A stretch of 64,000 nt of DNA from Neolewinella antarctica (lineage in GTDB: Bacteria; Bacteroidota; Bacteroidia; Chitinophagales; Saprospiraceae). Positions 16,460-25,359 of this stretch are shown in pieces. The stretch is from assembly GCF_011927835.1 (NCBI RefSeq), contig NZ_JAATJH010000003.1, positions 62,001-126,000 on the forward strand. The letters run 5' to 3'. The notes under the pieces were generated by a model that saw only the letters and a program-made list of their open reading frames with translations, had not been told where the DNA came from and made no database searches. Position 1 is the first letter of the stretch. Every line of letters begins with the position of its first letter. Both the position numbers and the translations under genes were made by a program.

Positions 16460-16657
16460 ATGAGCGAGGGAACCGTTAAATTCTTCAACAATTCCAAAGG
16501 CTACGGCTTTATCACCCCAGATGATGGTAGCAAGGACGTCTTCGTCCACGCTAACGATCTTATCGACGACATCCGCGAGGGTGACAAGGTAAGTTTCACC
16601 GTCGAAGAGGGACGTAAAGGCCTCAATGCCGTCGAAGTCAAAGTAGTGGAGCAGTAA
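16460..16657 (+). CDS. Cold-shock domain protein
   Basis: 65 residues, a complete [23 protein letters not shown] with RNP1 (KGYGFI) and DVFVHAND carrying RNP2, ending VEVKVVEQ. It binds single-stranded RNA/DNA and likely acts as an RNA chaperone. ATG at 16460 is chosen; the longer reading frame from 16403 adds 19 residues unlike the family. It is monocistronic with a strong terminator. Confidence 0.95.
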   Translation: MSEGTVKFFNNSKGYGFITPDDGSKDVFVHANDLIDDIREGDKVSFTVEEGRKGLNAVEVKVVEQ

Positions 16658-16696
16658 AAAGCACCGCTTCTTATGACATAGCATAAGGATAGAGAG

Positions 16697-16738
16697 AAAC
16701 GCCCGCCGGACATTGTCTGGTGGGCGTTTTCGGTTTTT
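16697..16738 (+). terminator. Terminator of the cold-shock gene
   Basis: AACGCCCGCCGGACA pairs with TGTCTGGTGGGCGTT (allowing G-T pairs) around a one- to three-base loop, followed by TTCGGTTTTTGG. Confidence 0.85.
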
Positions 16739-16847
16739 GGTGGGTCGCCGCGCTCATTAGATGGCCTTTGGCCTTTTGAACACGGCGCTTTTTAAGCTGC
16801 TCCACGGTTCCGACGTGTAGCAACCACGTGCGGTAGACTAAAAGCGA

Positions 16848-16916
16848 AGCGTCTAACGCAAAGCGCCCTAAAAGGCGAAGCCGCCCAAAAGCGCAGCGTC
16901 TAACCAGGCGCAGCCG
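16848..16916. repeat. Degenerate short repeat GCGnAGCGTCTAA
   Basis: AAAAGCGAAGCGTCTAA, AAAAGGCGAAGCCGCCC, AAAAGCGCAGCGTCTAA and GGCGCAGCCGTCTAAA follow one another downstream of the ABC exporter gene. Each unit has a GCG-AAG-CGT or GGC-GAA-GCC core, itself a mini-dyad. Confidence 0.5.
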
Positions 16917-16917
16917 T

Positions 16918-18705
16918 CTAAACCTCTTCCGCCATCTGCCGCTCCACGATTTCACTGTAGTAGCCGCCGTTGGCGATGAGTTCCTCGTGGGTGCCCATCT
17001 CGGCGATGCCGCCATCTTCGAGAACGATGATTTTGTCGAATTTGAGGTGACCGTAAATGCGGTGGGTAATAATGATGCTCGTCTTGTCCGCCAGTGCCTC
17101 GTTGAAGTAGCCGAGGATGCGTTGCTCCGTATTGGTGTCTACGGCGGAGAGGGAGTCGTCGAGAATAACAATGTCGGGGTGTTTGATGAGGGCGCGGGCG
17201 ATGCTGACGCGCTGCTTCTGGCCGCCGGAAAGAGTGACGCCCCGCTCACCCACCATGGCGTCGAAACCAAGGGTAATGTCCTGAATATCTTCGTAGACCG
17301 ACGCGTATTTAGCAAATTGCTCCACTTCCTCGCGCGAAGGATCGTGGTCCGCACCGAAAGCAATGTTGTTGTGGATCGTATCGGAGAACAGAAAGACATC
17401 CTGCGGAACCAGGCCGATGCGTCGGCGGAGATTGGACAGCCCGACCTCCCGGATGTCTTTTCCGTCGATCAGGATGCGCCCGCCCGTAACGTCGTACATC
17501 CTTACGAGCAAGTCGGCGATGGTCGTTTTACCGGAGCCCGTTCGACCGATGATGGCCATTTTTTCTCCCGCCTTAAGGTGAAAATGGACGTCTTTGAGTG
17601 CCTTGATGCCGGTATCCGGATAAGTAAAGGCCACGTGTTCGAACGTGACTTCGCCACGGAGGGCGCGGCGCTCGTCGGGTGCGGGGTCCTTGATGCTCGT
17701 TTCGGTGGTCAAGAATTCGTTGATCCGTTTCTGGCTCGCCGCGGCTTGCTGAACGATGCTCGCGATCCAGCCGATGGCCGTCACGGGCCAAGTCAGCATG
17801 TTCACGTAAATAACGAATTCGGCGATGTTGCCCGCGGAAATGTTGCCCGCCACGACCTGTAAACCACCTACGTAAACGGTGATGATGGTGCTCGCACCGA
17901 CCATAAAGACCATCAGGGGGAAAAACCAGGCATCGACTTTTGCCAGGTTCATGCTCATGTTCTTGTAGCGGTCGCTTTCTTCGGCGAAGTAATTTACCTG
18001 CTGCTCTTCCCGCACGTAGCTTTTTACGACCCGGATGCCACTGAAGACTTCCTGGGCGATACTCGTCAACTTCGATAGCTGCTGCTGGATGAAGGTCGAG
18101 CGCGTGTGAATGACGTTACTTACGTAGTAGATGCTGATGGCCAGCAATGGGAGCGGAATCAGGGTGTAGAGCGTCAAAGTAGGACTTACCGCTAGCATCG
18201 CAAGGACAACCAGCAGAATAGTCGAGATTAGATTAGCGCAATACATCACGGCGGGGCCGAGGTACATTCTTACCTTATTCACGTCCTCCGTGATGCGGCT
18301 CATCAGGTCGCCGGTGTTGTTGCGCTTGTAAAAATCCAGGCTCAGATTTTCGTAGTGGTCAAAAATTACCTCCCGCAGGTCGTACTCGATCAGGCGCGAC
18401 ATGACGATGATCGTCTGCCGGGTAAGGAAAAGGAAGAAGCCCATCAGTAGTGCGAGGAGCAACACCAGGCCACCAAAAAACATGAGCGTATAGCTCAGGA
18501 TGCCAAAGTACTCGTCCCGCACGTCGCCGAAACCTGCGTAAAGACGGTAGTTATTCAATTGCTCGATCACCAGATCCAGCGCTTCGCGGATGACCTGTGG
18601 CTGAAGCACCTGGAAGTAATTCGACAGGCAGATGAAGACCACCCCTAGGAGGAGACGGCCCCGGTAGTTCCAGAAGAATTGATTGAGAAATTTGAGTTCG
18701 CGCAT
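16918..18705 (-). CDS. MsbA-like ABC exporter (fused permease and ATPase)
   Basis: 595 residues from ATG at 18705 (MRELKFLNQFFWNYRG). Six membrane helices lie within about residues 15-300, with the type I exporter loop region FVIYVNMLTWPVTAIGW. The nucleotide-binding domain starts near 340: Walker A GRTGSGKTT (about 381), Q-loop GLVPQDVFLFSDT, signature LSGGQKQR (about 487), Walker B VILDDSLSAVD (about 508), H-loop IITHR. As a half-transporter it should homodimerise and flip a lipid or export a hydrophobic compound; the substrate is unknown. Upstream in-frame sequence is Pro-rich and not family-like. Confidence 0.9.
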   Translation of the reverse strand: MRELKFLNQFFWNYRGRLLLGVVFICLSNYFQVLQPQVIREALDLVIEQLNNYRLYAGFGDVRDEYFGILSYTLMFFGGLVLLLALLMGFFLFLTRQTIIVMSRLIEYDLREVIFDHYENLSLDFYKRNNTGDLMSRITEDVNKVRMYLGPAVMYCANLISTILLVVLAMLAVSPTLTLYTLIPLPLLAISIYYVSNVIHTRSTFIQQQLSKLTSIAQEVFSGIRVVKSYVREEQQVNYFAEESDRYKNMSMNLAKVDAWFFPLMVFMVGASTIITVYVGGLQVVAGNISAGNIAEFVIYVNMLTWPVTAIGWIASIVQQAAASQKRINEFLTTETSIKDPAPDERRALRGEVTFEHVAFTYPDTGIKALKDVHFHLKAGEKMAIIGRTGSGKTTIADLLVRMYDVTGGRILIDGKDIREVGLSNLRRRIGLVPQDVFLFSDTIHNNIAFGADHDPSREEVEQFAKYASVYEDIQDITLGFDAMVGERGVTLSGGQKQRVSIARALIKHPDIVILDDSLSAVDTNTEQRILGYFNEALADKTSIIITHRIYGHLKFDKIIVLEDGGIAEMGTHEELIANGGYYSEIVERQMAEEV

Positions 18706-18855
18706 TGGGTGGAGTAACGCGGGATTGGGGGTGGGGGTTGATGGATTAGGCCCCGCGCCGGTAAACATTCGTGTGGGATGTTTTTTCGGAAGAAAGTCTG
18801 CCTTCGTTCAGCAGCGCGAACGTATTTATTACTTCGGACAAAAGGCTCGTCGATG

Positions 18856-19623
18856 CTAGATACGCGCCACCGCCGTACTAGGTACCCACCCCTGGCGTCC
18901 GTTTTCCAAAGATATCTTTACGTACGCCCCGAATTCATCCAGAACCCGCAACTTCAATCCCTCAGAAAGCTCTTCTTCCAGCGTAGCCTCAGGGCCGGGC
19001 GCCACGCGTAATTCGACGTTGCGGGCGATGAGGATGCCGTCGCGGTCGTTGTCCAGATAGGCAAGGCGGCTACTGCCGAGTAGGTAGCACACCAGGGCCA
19101 GCGCAAGAAGAGATCCGGATACCGGAAGGAGGGCAAAACGGCGTTTTTCCGTCATCCCCTCCCGGCGGAGGAACCAAGCTGTTGCCCCCAGGACGGCCAA
19201 GGCCCAGCAGACCAGTGCGAACCACCGTGCCGTAGCGATCCCGAACCAGGCCCCGGCCGCTCGCCACCAGCGGACGAGGAAAAAATCCCGTATTTCGGGA
19301 CGTTCGATGGCGGCTTCGCCCCGCACGAATTTTAAATTATTGAGAAGGGCTCGGTTACCCGGTGCCAAGCGGAGGCCGCGTTCGTAGGCGAGGATAGCAC
19401 GGCCGTATTCTCCATTTTCGTAGTGGATGTTACCGCGGTACTGGTATCCGAGCGGTGACGCTCCTCCGGTAGTCGAGCTATCCGGTACGATCGCCAGCCC
19501 AACCGACTCCGCTTCTTGCCCGTTACCTGGCACCTGCGTCCGCGCCCCGCTACTCATTACGACCAGGAACAACAGGGAAAAAAGTAGGCGCGGAAACTTG
19601 ACGCCGGGAAAAAGGGGGAGCAT
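18856..19623 (-). CDS. TPR and SH3 domain membrane protein, BatE-like
   Basis: 255 residues from ATG at 19623 (MLPLFPGVKFPRLLF). Signal peptide/first helix to about residue 30, a short TPR stretch YQYRGNIHYENGEYGRAILAYERGL (given here as YQYRGNIHYENG and EYGRAILAYERGL, about 60-85), two membrane helices (about 125-180), then a C-terminal bacterial SH3 domain (RNVELRVAP, LRVLDEFGAYVKI, GWVPSTAV). This matches the BatE layout of the Bacteroides aerotolerance genes, but no other bat gene is near. A variant of the dispersed 17-mer (19529-19545) lies just after the signal peptide coding region. Confidence 0.7.
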   Translation of the reverse strand: MLPLFPGVKFPRLLFSLLFLVVMSSGARTQVPGNGQEAESVGLAIVPDSSTTGGASPLGYQYRGNIHYENGEYGRAILAYERGLRLAPGNRALLNNLKFVRGEAAIERPEIRDFFLVRWWRAAGAWFGIATARWFALVCWALAVLGATAWFLRREGMTEKRRFALLPVSGSLLALALVCYLLGSSRLAYLDNDRDGILIARNVELRVAPGPEATLEEELSEGLKLRVLDEFGAYVKISLENGRQGWVPSTAVARI

Positions 19624-19645
19624 ACGGGGGAGTTGGGTTAGCAAA

Positions 19646-19653
19646 AATACGAC
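19646..19653 (-). promoter_or_regulatory. -7 box (TATTTTTG) of the BatE-like gene
   Basis: TATTTTTG on the minus strand fits TAnnTTTG and lies 22 nt before the ATG at 19623. Confidence 0.5.
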
Positions 19654-19692
19654 ACGACGTGGCTTAGCGGGCCGGAAGAACGGTGCGCGCAA

Positions 19693-19700
19693 TACCTTTG
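19693..19700 (+). promoter_or_regulatory. -7 box (TACCTTTG) of the GT-C gene
   Basis: TACCTTTG fits the consensus, 13 nt before the ATG at 19714 and back to back with the divergent promoter. Confidence 0.55.
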
Positions 19701-19713
19701 CCGCCCAGCTACC

Positions 19714-21129
19714 ATGAAGAACCCCCCAAAACTTTACCTGCTCCCCCTGGCCCCGCTGCTGATCCTCTTCGTCGGTCCCATCCTGCGCAACGGAATTTTC
19801 ATCGACGGACTGGCCTACACCAACTTGGCCAAAAACATGGCCCGGGGCATCGGGAGCATTTGGAACCCGCTGCTGGAGCCAAACGGCCCTGTCTTTTACG
19901 GTCACCCGACGCTCGGTTTTTGGCTAGAGTCCCTCTTTTTTCGGGTATTCGGTAACCACCTGTGGACGGAGGATATCTACAATATGGTCGTGCTGGGCCT
20001 GACGCTCTGGTGCTGCTACAAAATTTGGCTCCACCTACTGGGGCCGGCCGGCAACCGGCTGTTTTGGTTTCCTTTTCTCCTATTCGTGCTCAACCAGGAG
20101 AATCAGTTGCGGTACCCCAACGCCATGTTGGAGTGTTCGCTCACCCTAATTGCGCTGGGGGCAACTTACGCCTTGCTGAAATTCAGGGACAGACCCATTC
20201 TGGCAACCGCCGTTTGCGGATTGGGGGCTTTTATTTGCTTCATGATTAAGGGCCCCGTTGGTCTTTTTCCGCTGGGGATGCCTTTTCTTCATCACCTGAT
20301 CGTCGAGCGGAAGTTTAGCCTGTTGCGTGGGGTGCTACCTTTCGTATTCTGCGGGGCCGCCTTTGGGATGCTTTTTCTGATTGCCCCGGCGTCTTACACT
20401 TTTCTCGAACGGTACGTAGATGTGCAGGTGATCGCGGCGCTGGAGGGCAAGCGGACGGAGCACATGGCCGGGACGCGCTTCAAGATCGTCTTTGCGCTGT
20501 TAAAAAGTAGCGCCATTCCGTTGGTGTTGTCCGCCCTGGTGCTGCTGGTGAAAGATCGGTGGCGGGAACGGCCGGATGCGTTGCGTGAGAGTGATGGCTG
20601 GTTCCTCATCGCCGTCGGGCTGAGTGCTATTCTACCCATCATGGTTTCTTCTAAGCAAGCTAGTTACTACCAGGTGCCCTCGTTACCCTTTCTGTACTTA
20701 GGAATGAGCCTGCTACTCGCGCCACAGCTGCTGGGAATAAATAAATTCTTGCGGGAGAAAGGTCGTGCGCGGATCATCAACGGCAGCTTGTTCGTCGTCG
20801 TAACGGCCGCCCTCCTCTACGCGCTTAGTTTCGTAGGTACGACCGACCGGAGAGACGTGGAGAAGATTGCCAACGCCGCCCGCGTCGCCAAAACACTGAA
20901 GGGAGCATCTTTCAGGCTGATCGTCAGCGGGCCCTACGAGCACCTGCAAGATTCTTACGTGAACGGAGTGCCCGCCTACCTTAACCGCAACCACGACGTG
21001 TTCGTCGACATGGAAACCCAGAGCGGTTACACGCTGTACATATTTGAAGATGGCCCCCGGCCGCCTACTATGGACGGAGAGGTCATCATGGAGTTTGAGA
21101 ACCACGCGCTGGTCAAATCCAACCGGTAG
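19714..21129 (+). CDS. ArnT/PMT-like GT-C membrane glycosyltransferase
   Basis: 471 residues with about ten hydrophobic helices. The first extracytoplasmic loop has IDGLAYTNLAKNMARG (Asp in the position of the GT-C acidic motif) and GHPTLGFWLESLFFRVFG, typical of the family 39 / dolichyl-phosphate-mannose-like transferases (e.g. ArnT). Such enzymes move a sugar from a polyprenyl phosphate to lipid A or protein outside the inner membrane. Substrate unknown. The C-terminal 90 residues are soluble. It ends 10 nt before the converging OstA-like gene. Confidence 0.8.
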   Translation: MKNPPKLYLLPLAPLLILFVGPILRNGIFIDGLAYTNLAKNMARGIGSIWNPLLEPNGPVFYGHPTLGFWLESLFFRVFGNHLWTEDIYNMVVLGLTLWCCYKIWLHLLGPAGNRLFWFPFLLFVLNQENQLRYPNAMLECSLTLIALGATYALLKFRDRPILATAVCGLGAFICFMIKGPVGLFPLGMPFLHHLIVERKFSLLRGVLPFVFCGAAFGMLFLIAPASYTFLERYVDVQVIAALEGKRTEHMAGTRFKIVFALLKSSAIPLVLSALVLLVKDRWRERPDALRESDGWFLIAVGLSAILPIMVSSKQASYYQVPSLPFLYLGMSLLLAPQLLGINKFLREKGRARIINGSLFVVVTAALLYALSFVGTTDRRDVEKIANAARVAKTLKGASFRLIVSGPYEHLQDSYVNGVPAYLNRNHDVFVDMETQSGYTLYIFEDGPRPPTMDGEVIMEFENHALVKSNR

Positions 21130-21139
21130 CCGGTACTAG

Positions 21140-23047
21140 CTACTTTTCTTCGATCAACGGGGCTTCATCATCAATCACTGGCGGGGCCTCCCGCTTCAGC
21201 ACGGAGAACAGATCTTCGAGCCGCAGAGGACGTCGCCGCTCCTCCCAGCGAAACCCTTCCACCCGGATGGACTGATGATTCACCGCCCCCATCGGGTCCA
21301 TCTTGCCGCTCGGTGCGTCCAGAAATCGGATTTTGCGGACGGAGCCGTTCTCAAAATTCAGGGACATCGCGCTACAGGCCGTCTTGTTGACGCCCACGTA
21401 GGCACCCACCTTATCCTGAATGTAGTAAACCGCCTCGGCGTTACCATTTACGTCCGTCCGCACGAGACCTGAGCTGTCGAAAATAGCGACGATGTCTTTG
21501 CCCTTTACCTGATTATAAAACAACAGATCGGGGCCCGTCAGTACGAGGGCGTTGCGCCGCAGCTGCACCCGGTCGAGTTCTTCTCCGTCAAAGAGGATGG
21601 CGATCGTGTCGCCGGTCATTTGAGAGGTATCCTGCCAGAGCACCGGATTTTGGTAGAGCGTTAGGACACTGTCAACGGTATTAAACCCGAGCGAGTCACA
21701 GACCGCCTGTAGATCACTTTTCAGAATTCTTACATCCTTGTAAGCAGCGAGGTAGCGAATGGTGTCGCCTCCGGCATTGACGCTGTCGGAGCGGTAGGAG
21801 AGTAGGGTATCGGCCGCCACCCACAGGGTATCGTTTTCGAGGACGGTGGTCATCAGCGGGCGGCCACGGAGACCGCCGGTGGCTTTCAGGTAGCCGGTGG
21901 CTTCGTTGTAACGGGCGTTCTCGGCTTCAATGGTGAGCTGGGCGGAAGTATCCTGGTAAATCACGTTGCCGCGCGCGGTGGTGAAGCCGGAGACCGGGTC
22001 GGAATTCAGTTTATCGGCTTCCACGATCATCGGCGGGGCGGAGACGCGGGGCCGGCCGCCGGCTACGGAGTAGGTGCTGATCAGCGCATTGTAGTCGATC
22101 GTGTCGCCCGTCACGGTTTGCAAAGAGTCGCGGACGTAGGCGTTGCCCTCGATGACGTAGCGGTCGTCGCGGCGAAAGTAGTTGATCTTGTCGCCGGTCG
22201 CGCGCTGGTTGTCGCCGTCGGCTACGTAGGCGTTGCCTTCGAGGACGTAGACCTCCCGTTCGCCGAAGTATTTGATGGTGTCGGCGGCGGCCAGGCGGGT
22301 ACCGCTTTTGTACTGGGCGTTTTTTGAGAAAATGGCTACATCGTTCGCCACGTCGTAAAATCCCGATTCACAATAGATGCGGTGGGTATCGGTACGAATG
22401 ACGGTGGGGCCGAGGAAGTAAACGATCTCGTTCAGGAGGTCGTACTTGAGGGTATCGGCGCGCATTTCGAAGCGTTCGTCGACGACCACGACGCTGTCGC
22501 GAAAATAGACTTCGCGGGCGTCGGCGTAGTAGTAGCCGTGGCGGCTGCTCAGTTCGGTTTCCTGGTTGACGATGCGCCCGCCGGTGTGGTAGGTAGCGGT
22601 TTTGGTGGCCAGGTCATAGTCGAGGCGCTGGGTGTAGAGTTCCGTTTCGCCGCGTGTCAGGACGACGTTGCCGCGTAGATCGGCCAGCAGCGTGGCGGCG
22701 TTATAATCGAGAATATCACAAAAAGCGGTTAGGCTATCTCCCTGCTGAATCGTGACGTTGTCGTAGGCGTACACCTGTTGTTCGCCTTCGAGCAGGACGC
22801 TGTCGCCGTACATGAAAATGCTATCCTGACTCAGTTCCACGTTGCCGACGAGGACTTGGGTTTTTCCGCGTTGGAGCATGCGCAGCTCGTCGGCCCGGTC
22901 GATGCTGATGACTTCTTTTTCCGCCGCGGGCGGGGGTTGGTTTGTTTGGGCGCGGACGTCCCGACTGAGTGCGGGACAGAGTAGGATTAGGAAGGCTAGG
23001 AATAGAAAGCGTGAATGCGTAGCCCTCTCCCTCTTATCCCTCCCCAT
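21140..23047 (-). CDS. OstA/LptA-like periplasmic LPS-transport protein
   Basis: 635 residues. Basic N-terminus and hydrophobic segment form a signal peptide ending near VRAQ (about 34). The rest is repetitive beta structure of the OstA-core type: repeated units such as LVGNVELSQDSIFMYGDSV, LRGNVVLTRGETELYT, LEGNAYVADGDNQRATGDKINY and IEGNAYVRDSLQTVTGDTI, each a turn of a beta-jellyroll. In Bacteroidota such long OstA proteins are thought to take part in moving lipopolysaccharide through the periplasm. Length is several times that of E. coli LptA (about 185), due to more repeats. If ATG at 23047 is right the n-region is long; a later start cannot be excluded. Confidence 0.8.
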   Translation of the reverse strand: MGRDKRERATHSRFLFLAFLILLCPALSRDVRAQTNQPPPAAEKEVISIDRADELRMLQRGKTQVLVGNVELSQDSIFMYGDSVLLEGEQQVYAYDNVTIQQGDSLTAFCDILDYNAATLLADLRGNVVLTRGETELYTQRLDYDLATKTATYHTGGRIVNQETELSSRHGYYYADAREVYFRDSVVVVDERFEMRADTLKYDLLNEIVYFLGPTVIRTDTHRIYCESGFYDVANDVAIFSKNAQYKSGTRLAAADTIKYFGEREVYVLEGNAYVADGDNQRATGDKINYFRRDDRYVIEGNAYVRDSLQTVTGDTIDYNALISTYSVAGGRPRVSAPPMIVEADKLNSDPVSGFTTARGNVIYQDTSAQLTIEAENARYNEATGYLKATGGLRGRPLMTTVLENDTLWVAADTLLSYRSDSVNAGGDTIRYLAAYKDVRILKSDLQAVCDSLGFNTVDSVLTLYQNPVLWQDTSQMTGDTIAILFDGEELDRVQLRRNALVLTGPDLLFYNQVKGKDIVAIFDSSGLVRTDVNGNAEAVYYIQDKVGAYVGVNKTACSAMSLNFENGSVRKIRFLDAPSGKMDPMGAVNHQSIRVEGFRWEERRRPLRLEDLFSVLKREAPPVIDDEAPLIEEK

Positions 23048-23363
23048 TGGGTAGGGACGATTCTTTGTCGATAGGAGAGTAAAATCGACTGCGTAGTTGG
23101 GACTTACAACTGATATGATGACTGCTCTGATAAATTTAAAGATCCGTCTTCAATTTAAACCCCTTACAGAAAAAAGCTTCCTCCTCTCTCCCCCGGAGAC
23201 ACGTTTTTGGGGTGAGGGGACCCAAAATAAGTTGGGGAGAGGGCTACGGAAGCACCAGTTGTCACAAGACGGCCAACAGCGTCCGTCCGTTAAATAAGCG
23301 CCACGACTTTAACAAAACATTGCTCTTCTCTTCACTGCTTGGCACCCGCGACCGCGCAAACTT
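23048..23363. other. Spacer with CTCTCCCC/GGGGAGAG dyad
   Basis: No gene. CTCTCCCC (23186-23193) and GGGGAGAG (23234-23241) are complementary arms enclosing a purine-rich stretch; the adjacent sequence repeats the same C/T-rich theme (23023-23050). An exact dispersed 17-mer sits at the right end next to the cvpA stop. Confidence 0.5.
23341..23357 (-). repeat. Dispersed 17-mer, exact, intergenic
   Basis: GGCACCCGCGACCGCGC, the complement of the standard form, seven nt past the end of the CvpA gene. Confidence 0.9.
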
Positions 23364-23939
23364 CTACTCCTCCAAATCGTAAATACTATCCTCCTCCCCC
23401 CGCTCGATACCGTCCCGCACCCGGTCCATGGAATCCACCGCCTTGTCGTAGAAATCGCGGAAAACCGGAAAGAGCCCCTTGCCTTTTTCCCAGATCGTCT
23501 CCCGCAGCTCCGTCACCGGCTGGTAAGTGATGCTTTTTTCCTTTAGCTCCTCCGTGATGATACGGCTACCGTCGCCCAGCATGACGAAACCGGAGAAAAC
23601 GAAAATGAAGAAAATGCCCGAGACGATGCCGCCGAGGAGCTGATTGACGATGTTGATGTTGATCGTCTCCATGAACCCCGTCAGACCCCGCGCGACCAGT
23701 TTGAACAGCAACAGCATCAGGAAAAACACCAGGACGACGCCCAGTAGGAACCCGCCGCCTTTCGTGACGATGGGAAAAGATTCGAAGATCATATCCCCCG
23801 CGATGGGCCCGAACTTCATGGCCGCCAGCAGGCCGACGACGTAGCTCGCCAACGTCAGCACGGTGGAAATAATGCCCTTCGTGTAACCCACGTAAAAGCC
23901 GTAAGCGGCGAAGATGAGACAGATGATGTCGATAGCCAT
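23364..23939 (-). CDS. CvpA family membrane protein
   Basis: 191 residues from ATG at 23939. MAIDIICLIFAAYGFYVGY-TKGII is the CvpA signature start, followed by four membrane helices in the first 130 residues and a soluble, charged C-terminus. CvpA proteins were found through colicin V production and are now linked to envelope homeostasis; the molecular function is not settled. A longer open frame exists upstream (to 24704), but it is antisense to the dehydrogenase gene and is not used. Divergent from that gene. Confidence 0.85.
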   Translation of the reverse strand: MAIDIICLIFAAYGFYVGYTKGIISTVLTLASYVVGLLAAMKFGPIAGDMIFESFPIVTKGGGFLLGVVLVFFLMLLLFKLVARGLTGFMETININIVNQLLGGIVSGIFFIFVFSGFVMLGDGSRIITEELKEKSITYQPVTELRETIWEKGKGLFPVFRDFYDKAVDSMDRVRDGIERGEEDSIYDLEE

Positions 23940-24065
23940 TAGCACAAATTGAGGCGCAAAGATACGGCCCGGAATTTCCGGCACCGGATAACCCCGCTTT
24001 ACGTGAACGCATAACGCGACCCTTATTTCGTTCCTTTGCGGACGCAAACCAAAAATATTAACCTT

Positions 24066-25001
24066 ATGATTAGAGTACTCGCCAACGACGGCATCGCACC
24101 TAACGGAAAAAAAGCCCTTGAAGACGCCGGTTACGAAGTCGTCACCACCCATATCCCACAGGATGAACTGATGACCAAGCTTAACGATTTCGACGTGATC
24201 ATCGTGCGGAGCGCCACGAAAGTCCGTAAAGAACTCATCGACGCCAGCCCTAACCTCAGGGTGATCTGCCGCGGCGGAGTCGGCATCGATAACATCGACC
24301 ACGAATACGCCAAGTCCAAGGGCATCCCGACTTACAACACGCCGGCCGCGAGTAGCGCCAGCGTGGCCGAGCTCGTTTTCGCTCACTTCTTCTCCCTGAG
24401 CCGCGACGTACAACGTTCCAACTTCGAGTTGCGTCAGCCCGACGGTGACTTCAAGTCCCTGAAAAAAGCTTACGCGAAGGGCCAGCAACTCCGCGGCCGG
24501 ACGCTCGGTATTCTCGGTTTTGGTCGCATTGGCATTGAAGCCGCACGTATGGGCCTTGGTCTCGGTATGACCATTCTGCCGGTCGACCCCCACAAGGAAA
24601 GCGAGGACGTGGTCCTGGACTTGATGGGCCAAAAGGTGACCGTCAACGTACCCGTCGTGACCATGGAAAAAATGCTCGCCGAAGCGGATTACATCACCAT
24701 CCACGTGCCCGGTGGTAACCTGATCGGTGCGGACGAGCTCGCCAAAATGAAAGACGGCGTCGTGCTGGCCAACACCAGTCGGGGCGGCGTCATCAACGAA
24801 GACGCGCTGCTGGCTGCGTTACAATCTGGCAAGGTCCGGGGTGCCGCCCTCGATGTTTTTGTCGGCGAGCCCAGCCCCCGCCGCGAATTACTGGAAAATC
24901 CTAAGATTAGCGTCACGCCACACATCGGCGCGGCCACCGGGGAGGCGCAGTACAACATCGGTACGGAGCTAGCGGAAAAGATCATCGGCCACTTCGGTTG
25001 A
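24066..25001 (+). CDS. serA: D-3-phosphoglycerate dehydrogenase-like 2-hydroxyacid dehydrogenase
   Basis: 311 residues from ATG at 24066. NAD-binding loop ILGFGRIGIEAAR (about 155) and the catalytic set of the D-2-hydroxyacid family: Arg in NTSRGGVIN (about 241), Glu in DVFVGEPSP (about 271), His in TPHIGAATGEAQ (about 293). It lacks the ACT regulatory domain of longer SerA proteins, as do short forms in Bacteroidota. It should oxidise 3-phosphoglycerate to phosphohydroxypyruvate for serine synthesis; a related hydroxyacid is possible because no serC neighbour is present. A long hairpin element begins 15 nt after its stop. Confidence 0.8.
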   Translation: MIRVLANDGIAPNGKKALEDAGYEVVTTHIPQDELMTKLNDFDVIIVRSATKVRKELIDASPNLRVICRGGVGIDNIDHEYAKSKGIPTYNTPAASSASVAELVFAHFFSLSRDVQRSNFELRQPDGDFKSLKKAYAKGQQLRGRTLGILGFGRIGIEAARMGLGLGMTILPVDPHKESEDVVLDLMGQKVTVNVPVVTMEKMLAEADYITIHVPGGNLIGADELAKMKDGVVLANTSRGGVINEDALLAALQSGKVRGAALDVFVGEPSPRRELLENPKISVTPHIGAATGEAQYNIGTELAEKIIGHFG

Positions 25002-25016
25002 GGGTGACTGACTCTT

Positions 25017-25246
25017 AGAGCATGTTGGGGCTTTAGCTTCCGGCCTTGTTTTGGCCACTTTTGCGGTGGTTAGTCAGTAGTCTAGGACCCTTTACCCAGA
25101 CTACTGAAGAGCAAAATCCTCATTCCCCGATAGCTATCGGGGCGGCTAAACTCCGGTTTAACTGCCTCAACCATCACAAAACTGTTTCACCACGCAGTAG
25201 CAGCGTAGCTAAAACCGTCCAGGAACCCAAAGCCCCAACATGCTCT
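25017..25246. repeat. Long-hairpin repeat element, copy A
   Basis: 230 bp bounded by perfect 18-bp inverted repeats AGAGCATGTTGGGGCTTT / AAAGCCCCAACATGCTCT. Further inward pairs continue the stem: TTCCGGCC with GTCCAGGAA (partial), and CACTTTTGCGGTGGT with ACCATCACAAAACTG. Compared with copy B (45299-45462) it has two additional stems: AGTAGTCT/AGACTACT near 25076-25105 and the perfect palindrome CCCCGATAGCTATCGGGG at 25125-25142. No ORF inside. MITE-like in form, but no transposase is in the window. Confidence 0.85.
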
Positions 25247-25290
25247 TAGCTTTCGCGGAGTTTGCTACTAACCAAGCGAGCCAAAATGAG

Positions 25291-25322
25291 AACGGCCGAC
25301 TTACCTGAGTAAGTCGGCCGTT
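25291..25322. terminator. Bidirectional-looking hairpin between converging genes
   Basis: AACGGCCGACTTAC-CTGA-GTAAGTCGGCCGTT is a perfect 14-bp stem with a 4-nt loop. It has modest T-richness on both sides and probably ends the barrel protein transcript on the minus strand. Confidence 0.7.
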
Positions 25323-25359
25323 CTCTCGTAAAGGACGTACGTTATCAAATCGGAGCTTA

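Noticed and set aside
16987-17862. 291-codon plus-strand frame
   Set aside because: Antisense to the ABC exporter ATPase domain.
23940-24704. N-terminal extension of the CvpA frame over 250 codons
   Set aside because: Lies antisense to the 2-hydroxyacid dehydrogenase gene; CvpA proteins start at MAIDI.
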